This document shows positions 25,100-34,216 of a stretch of 64,000 nucleotides of DNA, piece by piece. The DNA lies in contig NZ_SNUA01000006.1 in NCBI RefSeq assembly GCF_004360225.1, positions 62,001-126,000 on the forward strand. Direction: 5' to 3'. The notes under the pieces are model-generated. The model was not told where the DNA came from and ran no database searches. It saw only the letters and a list, made by a program, of their open reading frames with translations. Numbering within the stretch: the first letter of the stretch is position 1; every line of letters begins with the position of its first letter. A program made the position numbers and the translations under genes. The DNA is from Alcanivorax sp. 24 (GTDB taxonomy: Bacteria; Pseudomonadota; Gammaproteobacteria; Pseudomonadales; Alcanivoracaceae).

Positions 25100-26368
25100 T
25101 CACGCCCCGAACAGTCCCTTGAAGAAATAGAAGAACAGAATCGACAACAGGGCCCCGGCGGGCAGGGTGACGATCCAGGAAGTGAAGATGGTGCTGATCA
25201 CGCGCAGGTTGAGCGAGCCGATGCCGCGCGCCATGCCGACACCGAGTACCGCGCCCACCAGGGTATGGGTGGTGGAAATGGGCAGTCCGGTACCGGACGC
25301 CAGTACCACGGTGGTGGCGGCGCCCAGTTCGGCGGCGAAGCCACGGCTCGGGGTCAGCTCGGTGATCTTGGTGCCCACCGTGGCCATGACCCGGGCGCCG
25401 AGCACCGCCAGCCCGAACACGATCCCCATGGCGCCCACCAGCAAAACCCAGCCGGGAATGATCGCTTCCTTGCCAATCACGCCGCCATTGGCGAGCACAC
25501 TGCTGATCGCCGCCAGCGGGCCTACTGCGTTGGCCACATCATTGGAGCCATGAGCGAAGGCCATGGCACAGGCGGTGAAGATCATCAGCACCGCGAATAC
25601 CCGCTCCACCGAACTGAAACGGAAATCCTTGTCGGCTTCCGGATCCGGTTGGATGCGGCTCAGGAACAGGACCCCGAGGCCGGCCACCACCGCGCCGCCG
25701 ACGATCGCCCACAGGGTGCTGGAGGCGAAGTTCATCTCCAGGCCCACATGCTTGAGGCCTTTCACCAGGGTCACCTTGGTGATCACGAAGCCCACCAGGA
25801 ACATGTAGAACGGCACCACTTTCTTGGCCCGCTGGAACGGGTCGTCATGGTTGAGAACCAGTTTCTGCACGCTCTTGATCAAGGCGAAAGAGAGAAAGCC
25901 CGCCAGCAGCGGCGAGGTGACCCAACTGGCGACGATGGAACCCACCTGTCCCCAATGGACCGCGTCCATACCGACGCCGACCGCGGCGAAGCCGACAATG
26001 GCGCCGACGATGGAATGGGTGGTCGACACCGGCCAGCCCGCCCAGGAAGCCACCACCAGCCAGATGCCGGCGGCCAGTAATGCGGCGAGCATGCCGTAGA
26101 TCAGATAATGAGGGGTCTGGTTGAAAACCTCGGCGTCGATGATGCCCTTGCGGATGGTGGCGGTGACCTCACCGCCGGCCAGGTAGGCCCCGGCGAACTC
26201 GAAAACGATGGCGATCAGAACCGCCTGTTTGACGGTGAGAGCCCGCGCCCCCACCGACGTGCCCATGGCGTTGGCGACGTCATTGGCGCCCACGCCCAGG
26301 GCCATCAGGAAACCGGCGCCGCCGGCAATGAGCAGCATCAGGGTGCTGTGTTCGAGCATCCACTCCAT
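25100..26368 (-). CDS. Low-affinity inorganic phosphate transporter, Pit family
   Basis: 422 residues and about ten membrane helices. The two internally repeated Pit signatures are present: GANDVANAMGTSVGARALTVKQA (about 26-48) and HGSNDVANAVGPLAAI (about 272-287), as well as PVSTTHSIVGAIVGFA and PISTTHTLVGAVLGVG. Such carriers import metal-phosphate with protons. It lies 27 bases downstream of a DUF47 gene, the usual partner of Pit proteins, and both form one minus-strand operon. Whether it transports phosphate or sulfate-like anions cannot be told from sequence alone, but Pit is most likely. Confidence 0.94.
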   Translation of the reverse strand: MEWMLEHSTLMLLIAGGAGFLMALGVGANDVANAMGTSVGARALTVKQAVLIAIVFEFAGAYLAGGEVTATIRKGIIDAEVFNQTPHYLIYGMLAALLAAGIWLVVASWAGWPVSTTHSIVGAIVGFAAVGVGMDAVHWGQVGSIVASWVTSPLLAGFLSFALIKSVQKLVLNHDDPFQRAKKVVPFYMFLVGFVITKVTLVKGLKHVGLEMNFASSTLWAIVGGAVVAGLGVLFLSRIQPDPEADKDFRFSSVERVFAVLMIFTACAMAFAHGSNDVANAVGPLAAISSVLANGGVIGKEAIIPGWVLLVGAMGIVFGLAVLGARVMATVGTKITELTPSRGFAAELGAATTVVLASGTGLPISTTHTLVGAVLGVGMARGIGSLNLRVISTIFTSWIVTLPAGALLSILFFYFFKGLFGA

Positions 26369-26395
26369 AGGGAACCTCTGCTGGTCTGCCGGACC

Positions 26396-27076
26396 CTAGC
26401 GGGCAAGCAACAATTGAAGATGGCCGCCGACCTTTTGGGCGCGGTCAGCCAGGTCACCGATCCAGTCGATGATCTTGTACAGGAACATCACATCCACCGG
26501 AGGCAGTTCGGATTCCAATTTGAACAGCCGGGCGCGGATCTGCACCTGCTGGTCGTCGTTGGCCCGTTCCAGGCGATCCAGTTCCTCGATGAGCTCTTCC
26601 ACCAGACGGATTTCCCGGCCGCTGAAGCCGGTTTCCACCAGTTCGTCCAGTTCATTGATGGCCTTCTTGGCCTGGGCGGAAGTGTCGATGGCGCCTTGCA
26701 GATAATCGGTCATGCTATCGGCGAGGCTGGGAGGGAGCGTCATTTGCCGGCCGAGCATGAGGCCGGCGATGTCCTTGGCCTTGTTGGCCACCTTGTCCTG
26801 CACGCTGACCAGTTCCAGCAGATCGGAGCGGGGCACCGGCAAGAACAGGCTTTTGGGCAGGTTGAGGCGGAACTCTTTCTTCAGCTCGTCGGCTTGGTTT
26901 TCCAATTGGGCGATGCGCTGGCGGGCTTCGCGGGCGCGTTCCCAGTCATTGTCGCGGACCGCGGAGAAGAAATCGCCCAGGCCCAAAGCGCAATCGTGCA
27001 CGGTGTCGTAATGCTTTTGCAGGGGGCGTATCGGCGATCGGCCAAAAAGGCCGGCGATGGAGCTGCCAAAGGACAT
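26396..27076 (-). CDS. DUF47 (PhoU-like) Pit accessory protein, TIGR00153 type
   Basis: 226 residues, an all-helical PhoU-like cytoplasmic protein. Features include SSIAGLFGRSPIRPLQKHYDTVHDCA at the N-terminus, the Lys/Asp-rich LVSVQDKVANKAKDIAGLMLGR in the middle and the C-terminal MFLYKIIDWIGDLADRAQKVG, all typical of TIGR00153. Such proteins lie next to pit genes and are believed to regulate the transporter. It is the first gene of the two-gene operon. The upstream 168 bases hold a direct repeat of about 18 bp (GCGC[T/C]GCTGCCTATTCC at about 27130 and 27176), possibly a regulatory site. Confidence 0.92.
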   Translation of the reverse strand: MSFGSSIAGLFGRSPIRPLQKHYDTVHDCALGLGDFFSAVRDNDWERAREARQRIAQLENQADELKKEFRLNLPKSLFLPVPRSDLLELVSVQDKVANKAKDIAGLMLGRQMTLPPSLADSMTDYLQGAIDTSAQAKKAINELDELVETGFSGREIRLVEELIEELDRLERANDDQQVQIRARLFKLESELPPVDVMFLYKIIDWIGDLADRAQKVGGHLQLLLAR

Positions 27077-27244
27077 AGGAACCCTGTCACGGAATCGTCA
27101 CTGAAGTGGGCGCGAGTATAGTGGATAGCGGCGCTGCTGCCTATTCCATGAAATGCCGGAGCCTGTTCCGGAAAGCGCCGCTGCCTATTCCGGGGATAGG
27201 TGATAGTATTTTCTTAATTGTAAATTAGGTTTTTGGGGGTAGTA

Positions 27245-29044
27245 GTGATCGGGGCCACCACCGCGGCTCATTCGTCCCGGACGTTTGAGCTGGATGTTCG
27301 CTGGGTCATGCGTGAACTGCTCGAAGAGCAGCGCGTGACCCGGGAAGACTACAATGTGATTTCCACAACGCCACGGGAAAGCAGCGAGCAGGGTTGGCAT
27401 CCGCTACAGGTAGTGGCGAAATACCGGCTGGCCGATCGTCAGAATGAGCACGCCTTCCTTGATATCGATGCGCTCACCGCCTGGCTGGCGGAAAAAGGCG
27501 GTCTGAGCCTGTATCACATCGATCCGCTCAAGGTGGAAGTGGACCGGGTCACCGACGTGATGAGCTACGCCTTCGCGGAACGCCACGGCATTCTGGCCCT
27601 GGAAGTGTCGGCGGAGACGGTGGTGGTGGGCTGCGATCAGCCGTTCCGTCTGGATTGGCGCGAGGATCTGCAGCAGGTGCTGGGGGATCGGACCGTGCGG
27701 GTGGTGCTGGCCAATCCGGAGGCGCTGCGCCGCTATCGCATCGAATTCTACAATCTCAGCCGCTCCATCGCCGGTGCCCGTCGTTCCGGGGGGCAGGGAG
27801 GCACGGATATCGCCAACTTCGAGCAACTGCTGGAAGTTGGCCGGGGGCGGCCGGACGCCGATGATCAGCACATCGTCAATATTGTCGACTGGATCCTGCA
27901 ATACGCGTTTTCCCAGCGTGCCAGCGACATTCATCTGGAGCCGCGCCGGGACACCGGCCGCATGCGGTTCCGGATCGATGGCGTTCTGCATGACGTCTAT
28001 GAACTGCCCGCGCCGGTGATGGCGGCGGTGACCAGCCGCCTCAAGATCCTGTCCCGGCTCAACGTGGCGGAAAAACGCAAACCCCAGGACGGCCGGCTCA
28101 AGACCAAAAGCCCGGATGGCAATGAGGTGGAATTGCGCCTGTCCACGTTGCCCACCGCCTTCGGTGAGAAGATGGTGATGCGTATCTTTGATCCGGAGGT
28201 GCTGGTGCGCAGCTTCGCGCAAATGGGATTCAGCCAGGAGGATCATCAGGCCTGGCGGGCCATGACCGGCCACACCCACGGTATCGTCTTCGTCACCGGG
28301 CCCACCGGTTCCGGCAAAACCACCACGTTGTATTCCACGCTCAAGCAACTGGCGACCAGCGAGGTCAATGTCTGCACCATCGAGGATCCGATCGAAATGG
28401 TGGAGCCCAGTTTCAACCAGATGCAGGTGCAGGCGAATATCGACGTCGGCTTCGCCGAAGGGGTGCGGGCGATGCTGCGGCAGGATCCGGACATCATCAT
28501 GATCGGGGAGATCCGTGACCTGGCCACCGCGGAAATGGCGATCCAGGCGGCGCTGACCGGTCACCTGGTGTTGTCCACCCTGCATACCAATGACGCGCCG
28601 TCGTCGATCGTGCGACTCACCGATCTCGGCGTGCCACCTTATCTGATCACCGCCGCCGTCACCGGGGTCATGGCCCAGCGGCTGGTGCGGACCCTGTGTC
28701 CGCATTGCAAGGCACCGCAAGCGGTGGACGCGGCGTCCTGGCGGGAGCTGGTGCGGCCCTTCAAGATGACTCCGCCGGAAACCTGGTATCGGCCGGTGGG
28801 CTGTCTGGAGTGCCGGGGTACCGGCTACCTGGGGCGCATGGGGGTGTATGAGGCCATGCCGCTGGCGGCGCCGGTAAAAAGCCTGGTTAATCGTGGCGGA
28901 GACCTCGAATCACTTACCCGCGAGGCGGTGCGTGGGGGGATGAAACCCTTGCGTATCAGCGGTGCCCGGAAAGTGGCCGCCGGCTTCACCACGGTGGAAG
29001 AAGTGATGCGGGTAACGCCATCCCCGGATATGCTGTTGGGCTGA
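27245..29044 (+). CDS. GspE/PilB-type secretion or pilus ATPase
   Basis: About 599 residues. The start is uncertain: GTG 27245 has GGGGG 5 bases upstream, while TTG 27233 is an in-frame alternative. There is an N-terminal GspE-N-like domain (about 30-190). The ATPase domain has Walker A TGPTGSGKTTTLYSTL (about 345), the Asp box CTIEDPIE, Walker B RQDPDIIMIGEIRD and the His box TGHLVLSTLHTND. The tetracysteine zinc site is LCPHCKAP...CLECRGTG. The sequence fits a GspE/PulE family ATPase. No other type II secretion or type IV pilus gene is nearby, so it is an orphan here; its partner system must lie elsewhere. The promoter is not clear. Confidence 0.9.
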   Translation: MIGATTAAHSSRTFELDVRWVMRELLEEQRVTREDYNVISTTPRESSEQGWHPLQVVAKYRLADRQNEHAFLDIDALTAWLAEKGGLSLYHIDPLKVEVDRVTDVMSYAFAERHGILALEVSAETVVVGCDQPFRLDWREDLQQVLGDRTVRVVLANPEALRRYRIEFYNLSRSIAGARRSGGQGGTDIANFEQLLEVGRGRPDADDQHIVNIVDWILQYAFSQRASDIHLEPRRDTGRMRFRIDGVLHDVYELPAPVMAAVTSRLKILSRLNVAEKRKPQDGRLKTKSPDGNEVELRLSTLPTAFGEKMVMRIFDPEVLVRSFAQMGFSQEDHQAWRAMTGHTHGIVFVTGPTGSGKTTTLYSTLKQLATSEVNVCTIEDPIEMVEPSFNQMQVQANIDVGFAEGVRAMLRQDPDIIMIGEIRDLATAEMAIQAALTGHLVLSTLHTNDAPSSIVRLTDLGVPPYLITAAVTGVMAQRLVRTLCPHCKAPQAVDAASWRELVRPFKMTPPETWYRPVGCLECRGTGYLGRMGVYEAMPLAAPVKSLVNRGGDLESLTREAVRGGMKPLRISGARKVAAGFTTVEEVMRVTPSPDMLLG

Positions 29045-29240
29045 CACGCATACACGCAGCACGCATACACGCAACACGCTAGCACGCCATGCTTGCCGAC
29101 CCTGTAGCGAGACGGGGAGGGCGGATTGTTTGGGAAGGCTGTCATCGCGGGTGCGCAAACATGCTCGCTATTGTTTGCCAGCGATCTGGCTTCGGGTTTA
29201 GCGTGTTTCGTGCCAGCGTGCCAGCGTGCCAGCGTGCCAG
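29045..29240. repeat. Element bounded by inverted octamer arrays, upstream of glnE
   Basis: The left array 29045-29088 has six irregular 7-8 bp units with CACGC cores. The right array 29209-29240 has four perfect copies of the 8-mer CGTGCCAG, whose complement also carries CACG, so the two arrays are inverted. Between them lie about 120 bases with no gene. It starts at the stop codon of the ATPase gene and ends 57 bases before the glnE ATG. Confidence 0.85.
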
Positions 29241-29297
29241 CGGAAAAGCCCGGACCGGGCCTTTCCTTGTTTCCCGAGGCTGTGGACAATACCACCC

Positions 29298-32165
29298 ATG
29301 ACAGAACCGGACTATTCCGGCCTGCCCGATGACCTTGCTCAGCTGGTTGGCCAGCATTGGCAACGGTTTCAGGAGGCGGGCCATACCCTGCCTGATGCTC
29401 TGCGCGCCGATCTGCCCAAGGTCTGGGCGGGTTCCGACTTCGTGGCGGAACAGTTCATTCGTGACGGTGAGCTGGGACCCTGGTTGCTTGAGCACTCCCT
29501 GAATCAACGCCTGGATGCGATGTCCCTGGTTATCCAGGTGCAACAGGCGGTGGCTGCCTGCGCCGGCGAGGATGAGTTGAAACAGGTGCTGCGGCGGCTG
29601 CGTCAGCGCCATATGGCCCGCATCATCTGGCGGGACCTGGCCGGGCAGGGCGACTATCACAGCACCGTGGCGGACCTCTCCCTGTTGGCCGATACCCTGA
29701 TTTCCTGCGCGCTGGAGCAGCTTTACGATTGGGCCCGGGCCCGTCAGGGCACGCCGATCGGGCCGGACGGGCAACCAGTGACGCTGGTGGTGTTCGCCAT
29801 GGGCAAACTGGGGGCGCGGGAACTGAACCTCTCCTCCGATATCGATCTGATCTTCGCCTATGAACACGAAGGCGAGCTGGAAGGCGAGCGGCGAGCACTC
29901 AGCCACCATCAGTTTTTCCAGCGTCTTGGCCAGCAGTTGATCAAGGCACTGGACCAGACCACCGCCGACGGCTTTGTATTTCGTGTCGACATGCGGCTGC
30001 GCCCCTGGGGCAAGAGCGGCGCGCTGGCGGTGGGCTTCGACGCCATGGAGAGCTACTACGAAACCCAGGGCCGCGAATGGGAACGCTACGCGCTGATCAA
30101 GATGCGCCCGGTGGCTGGTGACCTGGAGGCCGGCGCCCGCCTGGTGGAGCGGCTCAATCCCTTTGTCTATCGCCGTTACATCGATTACGGCGCGTTCCAG
30201 TCGCTGCGCGAGATGAAATCCCTGATCGAGCGGGAAGTGAACCGCAAGGGGATGCAGGCGGATGTCAAGCTCGGCGCCGGCGGCATTCGTGAAGTGGAGT
30301 TCATCGTTCAGGCCTTCCAACTGATCCGGGGCGGCCAGTTGCCGGCGCTGCGTCAGCCCAACCTGATTCAGGTTCTGCCGCTGCTGCTCGAGCAGGGGCT
30401 GCTGCCGGAGGATGTGGTGGAGGAATTGCGGGACGCCTACGTGTTCCTGCGCGATGTGGAACACCGGCTGCAGGCGGTGGCGGACCGGCAAACCCAGCGT
30501 CTGCCTGATGACGAGGTGGGTTGGGAGCGGCTGACCTTTGCCATGGGGTTCTCTTCACGGCGCGTATTCGAACGCGGTTTGCGCCGCCACCGGGAGCGGG
30601 TGCGTTTCCACTTCAGCCAGGTGATCGCGGATCCCGAGCAGGAGTCCGATGAGCGCCAGGGCGATCAGGAACTGGTGGATGTCTGGCTGGGACGACTGGA
30701 GCCGGAGGCGGCCGTTACGGTGCTGTCAAACATGGGTATCCAGGAGGCGGAGCAGGTCTACGAGCAGGTCCATGCACTGCGCGAGAGCCGGGCGGTGGAG
30801 AACATGCAGCGTATCGGGCGCGAGCGTCTCGACCGGTTGATGCCGTTGTTGCTGGAGGGCCTGGGCTATCAGGGGCATGGCGCGGTTACCGCGGCACGGC
30901 TGGTGGCTTTTATCGAAGCGGTGCTGCGGCGCAGCGCCTATATCGCGCTGCTGGTGGAAAATCCCGGCGCCCTGACCCAGTTGGTGAAACTGTCCGGGGC
31001 CAGCCCCTGGATCGCCGAAAGGCTGGCGCGTCACCCGGTGTTGCTGGACGAGTTGCTGGACGTGGGTACGTTGTACTCGCCGCCGGCCCGGACCGAACTG
31101 GACGATGAGTTGCGCCAGCAGTTGCTGAGAGTGGCGGAGGATGACCTCGAGCAGCAGATGGAGGTGCTGAGGAACTTCAAGCAGGCGCATCTGCTGCGGG
31201 TGGCGGCGTCCGAGGTGACCCAGGTGCTGCCATTGATGAAGGTGAGTGATTATCTCACCTGGCTGGCCGAGAGCATTCTCAATCAGGTGGTGATGCTGGC
31301 CTGGGAGCCGTTGGTGGAACGCCATGGCAAGCCGTCACGGGACAGCGGCCAGCCCTGCGATCCGGATTTCGTGGTGGTGGGCTACGGCAAGCTCGGCGGC
31401 ATCGAGCTGGGCCATAACTCGGATCTGGACCTGGTGTTCCTGCACGATGCCGCCCCCGGCGGTAATACCGACGGTGACAAACCGGTCTCCAACGAGCAGT
31501 TTTATGCCCGCCTGGGGCAGCGCATTGTCCACATCCTGTCCACCCGCACCATGAGTGGCCAGCTTTATGAAGTGGATATGCGGTTGCGTCCCAGTGGCAA
31601 ATCCGGCTTGCTGGTGTCCGCCATGAGCGCGTTTGAGAAGTACCAGACCCAGGATGCCTGGACCTGGGAGCATCAGGCGCTGGTGCGGGCCCGGGTGGTG
31701 GCCGGTTGTAATCGGGCGCGTCAGGCGTTCGACGCGATTCGCCATCAGGTGCTGTGTCAGCCGCGCGATCCTCAAACCCTGCGCGATGACGTTCTGGCCA
31801 TGCGCGAACGCATGGTGACGCACCTGGGATCGGGGGAGAAAGGCCGTTTCCACCTCAAGCAGGATCCTGGAGGTATCGTTGATATCGAATTTATGGTGCA
31901 ATATGGCGTACTCAGATGGGCCTCCTCCCACGGTGAACTGACCCGCTTCACCGATAACGTGCGGTTGCTGGAAACGCTTGCCGCTCTGGAACTGATGCCG
32001 GCGCAGGACGCCGGATTGTTAAGGGAAGCCTACCTGGCCTACCGGTCAGCGGCTCATCGCGCCTCGCTGCGCAAAGAGAAATCCATCGTCGACGATGCCG
32101 AATTCCGCGATCTGCGGGAGGGGGTTCGTGCGATTTGGAAGCAATGGTTCGACCTCGAAGAATAG
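29298..32165 (+). CDS. glnE: Glutamine synthetase adenylyltransferase / deadenylase
   Basis: 955 residues from ATG 29298 (MTEPDYSGLPDDLAQLVGQH). An upstream extension only translates the octamer array and is rejected. Two nucleotidyltransferase domains are present. The N-terminal adenylyl-removing half has FAMGKLGARELNLSSDIDLIFAY (about 162-185). The C-terminal adenylyltransferase half has GYGKLGGIELGHNSDLDLVFLHD (about 695-717). Both keep the catalytic SDxD. A central PII-responsive region lies between. It modifies the tyrosine in KDLYDLP of the GlnA encoded at 6952. ilvE follows after 54 bases. Confidence 0.98.
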   Translation: MTEPDYSGLPDDLAQLVGQHWQRFQEAGHTLPDALRADLPKVWAGSDFVAEQFIRDGELGPWLLEHSLNQRLDAMSLVIQVQQAVAACAGEDELKQVLRRLRQRHMARIIWRDLAGQGDYHSTVADLSLLADTLISCALEQLYDWARARQGTPIGPDGQPVTLVVFAMGKLGARELNLSSDIDLIFAYEHEGELEGERRALSHHQFFQRLGQQLIKALDQTTADGFVFRVDMRLRPWGKSGALAVGFDAMESYYETQGREWERYALIKMRPVAGDLEAGARLVERLNPFVYRRYIDYGAFQSLREMKSLIEREVNRKGMQADVKLGAGGIREVEFIVQAFQLIRGGQLPALRQPNLIQVLPLLLEQGLLPEDVVEELRDAYVFLRDVEHRLQAVADRQTQRLPDDEVGWERLTFAMGFSSRRVFERGLRRHRERVRFHFSQVIADPEQESDERQGDQELVDVWLGRLEPEAAVTVLSNMGIQEAEQVYEQVHALRESRAVENMQRIGRERLDRLMPLLLEGLGYQGHGAVTAARLVAFIEAVLRRSAYIALLVENPGALTQLVKLSGASPWIAERLARHPVLLDELLDVGTLYSPPARTELDDELRQQLLRVAEDDLEQQMEVLRNFKQAHLLRVAASEVTQVLPLMKVSDYLTWLAESILNQVVMLAWEPLVERHGKPSRDSGQPCDPDFVVVGYGKLGGIELGHNSDLDLVFLHDAAPGGNTDGDKPVSNEQFYARLGQRIVHILSTRTMSGQLYEVDMRLRPSGKSGLLVSAMSAFEKYQTQDAWTWEHQALVRARVVAGCNRARQAFDAIRHQVLCQPRDPQTLRDDVLAMRERMVTHLGSGEKGRFHLKQDPGGIVDIEFMVQYGVLRWASSHGELTRFTDNVRLLETLAALELMPAQDAGLLREAYLAYRSAAHRASLRKEKSIVDDAEFRDLREGVRAIWKQWFDLEE

Positions 32166-32219
32166 ACGTGCCCGGCAAGGCACGCTTCCACGGGTCATAG
32201 TTCTGGGAGAATGACCGCC

Positions 32220-33143
32220 ATGTCCATGGCTGATAGAGATGGTGTTATCTGGCTGGATGGTAAACTGGTGCCCTGGCGCGATGCCAAGGTGCACGTGCTG
32301 ACGCATTCCCTGCATTACGGCATGGGCGTGTTCGAAGGCGTGCGGGCCTACGAGACCGACAAGGGCCCGGCTATCTTCCGCCTGCGGGAGCACACGGACC
32401 GGCTCTTCAACAGTGCGCATATTCTTAACATGAAGGTGCCGTACGCCAAGGATGTGATCAACCAGGCGCAAATCGACGTGGTCCGGGAAAACAAACTTCC
32501 CCACGCCTACCTGCGTCCGCTGGTGTTCTATGGAAGCGAAGGCATGGGGCTGCGCGCCGCCGGCCTTAACGTGCATGTGGCCGTGGCCGCCTGGGAATGG
32601 CCGTCGTACATGTCTCCGGAAGCCCTGGAGCTGGGTATCAAGGTGCGGACCTCCAGCTACACCCGCCACCATGTGAACATCACCATGTGCAAGGCGAAGT
32701 CTTCCGGCAGCTACATGAACTCCATGCTGGCGCTGAACGAAGCCCTCTCCGGTGGTGCCGATGAAGCGCTGCTGCTGGATAACGAAGGTTATGTGGCCGA
32801 AGGCTCCGGCGAGAACGTGTTCCTGATCCGTGACAAGGTGTTGTACACCCCGGAACTGACCTCCTGTCTGGACGGCATCACCCGCAAGACCATCATTCAA
32901 CTGGCCGAGGAGCGGGGCTACAAGGTGCGTGAGAAGCGTCTCACCCGAGACGAGTTCTACATCGCCGACGAAGCGTTCTTCACCGGTACCGCGGCGGAAG
33001 TGACGCCGATCCGTGAGCTGGACGGCCGTATCATCGGCGAAGGCAAGCGGGGGCCGATCACCGAGCAACTGCAGGCGGTGTATTTCGATCTGGTGCGCGG
33101 CAAGCTGGACGAGTACCGCGACTGGCTGACCTTCGCGGTCTGA
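32220..33143 (+). CDS. ilvE: Branched-chain amino acid aminotransferase
   Basis: 307 residues from ATG 32220 (MSMADRDGVIWLDGKLVPWR), the start that matches Pseudomonas IlvE. ATG 32211 lies too close to the ribosome site GGGAG. It is a fold-type IV PLP enzyme performing the last transamination of valine, leucine and isoleucine synthesis. Signatures: HSLHYGMGVFEGVRAYET, RTSSYTRHHVNITMCKAKSSGSY (the PLP lysine is in this stretch), YVAEGSGENVFLIRD and FFTGTAAEVTPIREL. It lies between glnE and waaF, the same order as in Pseudomonas. Confidence 0.97.
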   Translation: MSMADRDGVIWLDGKLVPWRDAKVHVLTHSLHYGMGVFEGVRAYETDKGPAIFRLREHTDRLFNSAHILNMKVPYAKDVINQAQIDVVRENKLPHAYLRPLVFYGSEGMGLRAAGLNVHVAVAAWEWPSYMSPEALELGIKVRTSSYTRHHVNITMCKAKSSGSYMNSMLALNEALSGGADEALLLDNEGYVAEGSGENVFLIRDKVLYTPELTSCLDGITRKTIIQLAEERGYKVREKRLTRDEFYIADEAFFTGTAAEVTPIRELDGRIIGEGKRGPITEQLQAVYFDLVRGKLDEYRDWLTFAV

Positions 33144-33169
33144 GACGCGAAGACGGACGCCTGACGCCT
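33144..33169. repeat. Mini heptamer array between ilvE and waaF
   Basis: GACGCGA (33144-33150) and two perfect GACGCCT copies (33156-33169) fill the whole 27-base gap between the ilvE stop and the waaF ATG. The unit resembles the arrays at 12137 and 12801. No Shine-Dalgarno-like sequence is visible for waaF here. Confidence 0.65.
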
Positions 33170-33170
33170 G

Positions 33171-34214
33171 ATGTCCGAATCCCAGCGTATCCTTGTCGTC
33201 GGCCCCTCGTGGGTGGGCGACATGGTGATGGCGCAGACCCTGTTCGCCGAGTTACAGCGGCGGCAGGACTGCGCCATCGATGTTCTGGCGCCCGCCTGGT
33301 GCCGACCCTTGTTATCGCGCATGCCGGAAGTGCGTGCCCCCCTCGATTTGCCGTTCGACCATGGCGATCTGAAGCTGGCTGCCCGCCGGAAGCTGGGTCG
33401 CTCCCTGCGTGGCCGCTACGATCAATGCTTCGTTTTACCCAACTCTCTGAAATCCGCGTTGGTGCCCTTTTGGGCCCGGGTGCCGGTACGCACGGGGTGG
33501 CGTGGCGAGATGCGCTATGGCCTGCTCAACGACGTCCGGGTACTCGATAAGCAGCGTTATCCCTTGATGGTGCAGCGTTTCGTTGCCCTGGCGTTGCCCT
33601 CTCAAGCCGCACCGCCGCTGCTTGAGACGATCACCCCGCCGCATCTGGTGGTTAGTGAGGACAGCCTGGAGCAGGCACTGCGGGCCCACGGTTTGAATCG
33701 GGATGTGCCGGTGCTCGGGCTTTGTCCCGGGGCGGAGTTCGGCCCGGCCAAGCGCTGGCCGGAATACCACTACGCCGAGGTCGCGCGGGACTGGATCAGC
33801 ACCCGCGGCGGCCAGGTCTGGATTTTCGGATCCGGCAAGGATCTGCCCGTGGCGGAAGCCATTCGCGATGCGCTGCCCGGGGCGCAGCGGTCGTCGGTAC
33901 AACTGCTGGCCGGCAGCACCAGCCTGGAACAGGCGGTGGATTTGCTGTCCGCTACTGATGCCGTGGTCAGCAACGATTCGGGACTGATGCACATCGCCGC
34001 CGCTCTTGGCCGTCCGCTGGTGGCGGTTTACGGCTCCACTTCTCCGGATTTCACCCCGCCGCTGGGCTCGGCGGTGCGGGTGGTGCGTCTGGGATTGGAT
34101 TGCAGTCCCTGTTTTCAGCGTGAATGCCCCCTGGGGCATCTCAATTGCTTGCGCCAATTGGAGCCGGCCAGGGTGATTTCCGCTTTGCGGGACCTGGCCG
34201 TCAGGGAGGATTAA
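33171..34214 (+). CDS. waaF: LPS heptosyltransferase II
   Basis: 347 residues, GT9 family. It adds the second L-glycero-D-manno-heptose to the inner core on the cytoplasmic face. The N-terminal ILVVGPSWVGDMVMAQTLF contains the conserved GDM motif. The C-terminal nucleotide-sugar domain has LGLCPGAEFGPAKRWPEYHYAEVA and VVSNDSGLMHIAAALGRPLVAVYGSTSPDFTPPL. The cysteine-rich tail CSPCFQRECPLGHLNCL is typical of WaaF. It is the first gene of the core operon with a kinase-like gene 2 bases downstream. Confidence 0.97.
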   Translation: MSESQRILVVGPSWVGDMVMAQTLFAELQRRQDCAIDVLAPAWCRPLLSRMPEVRAPLDLPFDHGDLKLAARRKLGRSLRGRYDQCFVLPNSLKSALVPFWARVPVRTGWRGEMRYGLLNDVRVLDKQRYPLMVQRFVALALPSQAAPPLLETITPPHLVVSEDSLEQALRAHGLNRDVPVLGLCPGAEFGPAKRWPEYHYAEVARDWISTRGGQVWIFGSGKDLPVAEAIRDALPGAQRSSVQLLAGSTSLEQAVDLLSATDAVVSNDSGLMHIAAALGRPLVAVYGSTSPDFTPPLGSAVRVVRLGLDCSPCFQRECPLGHLNCLRQLEPARVISALRDLAVRED

Positions 34215-34216
34215 GT

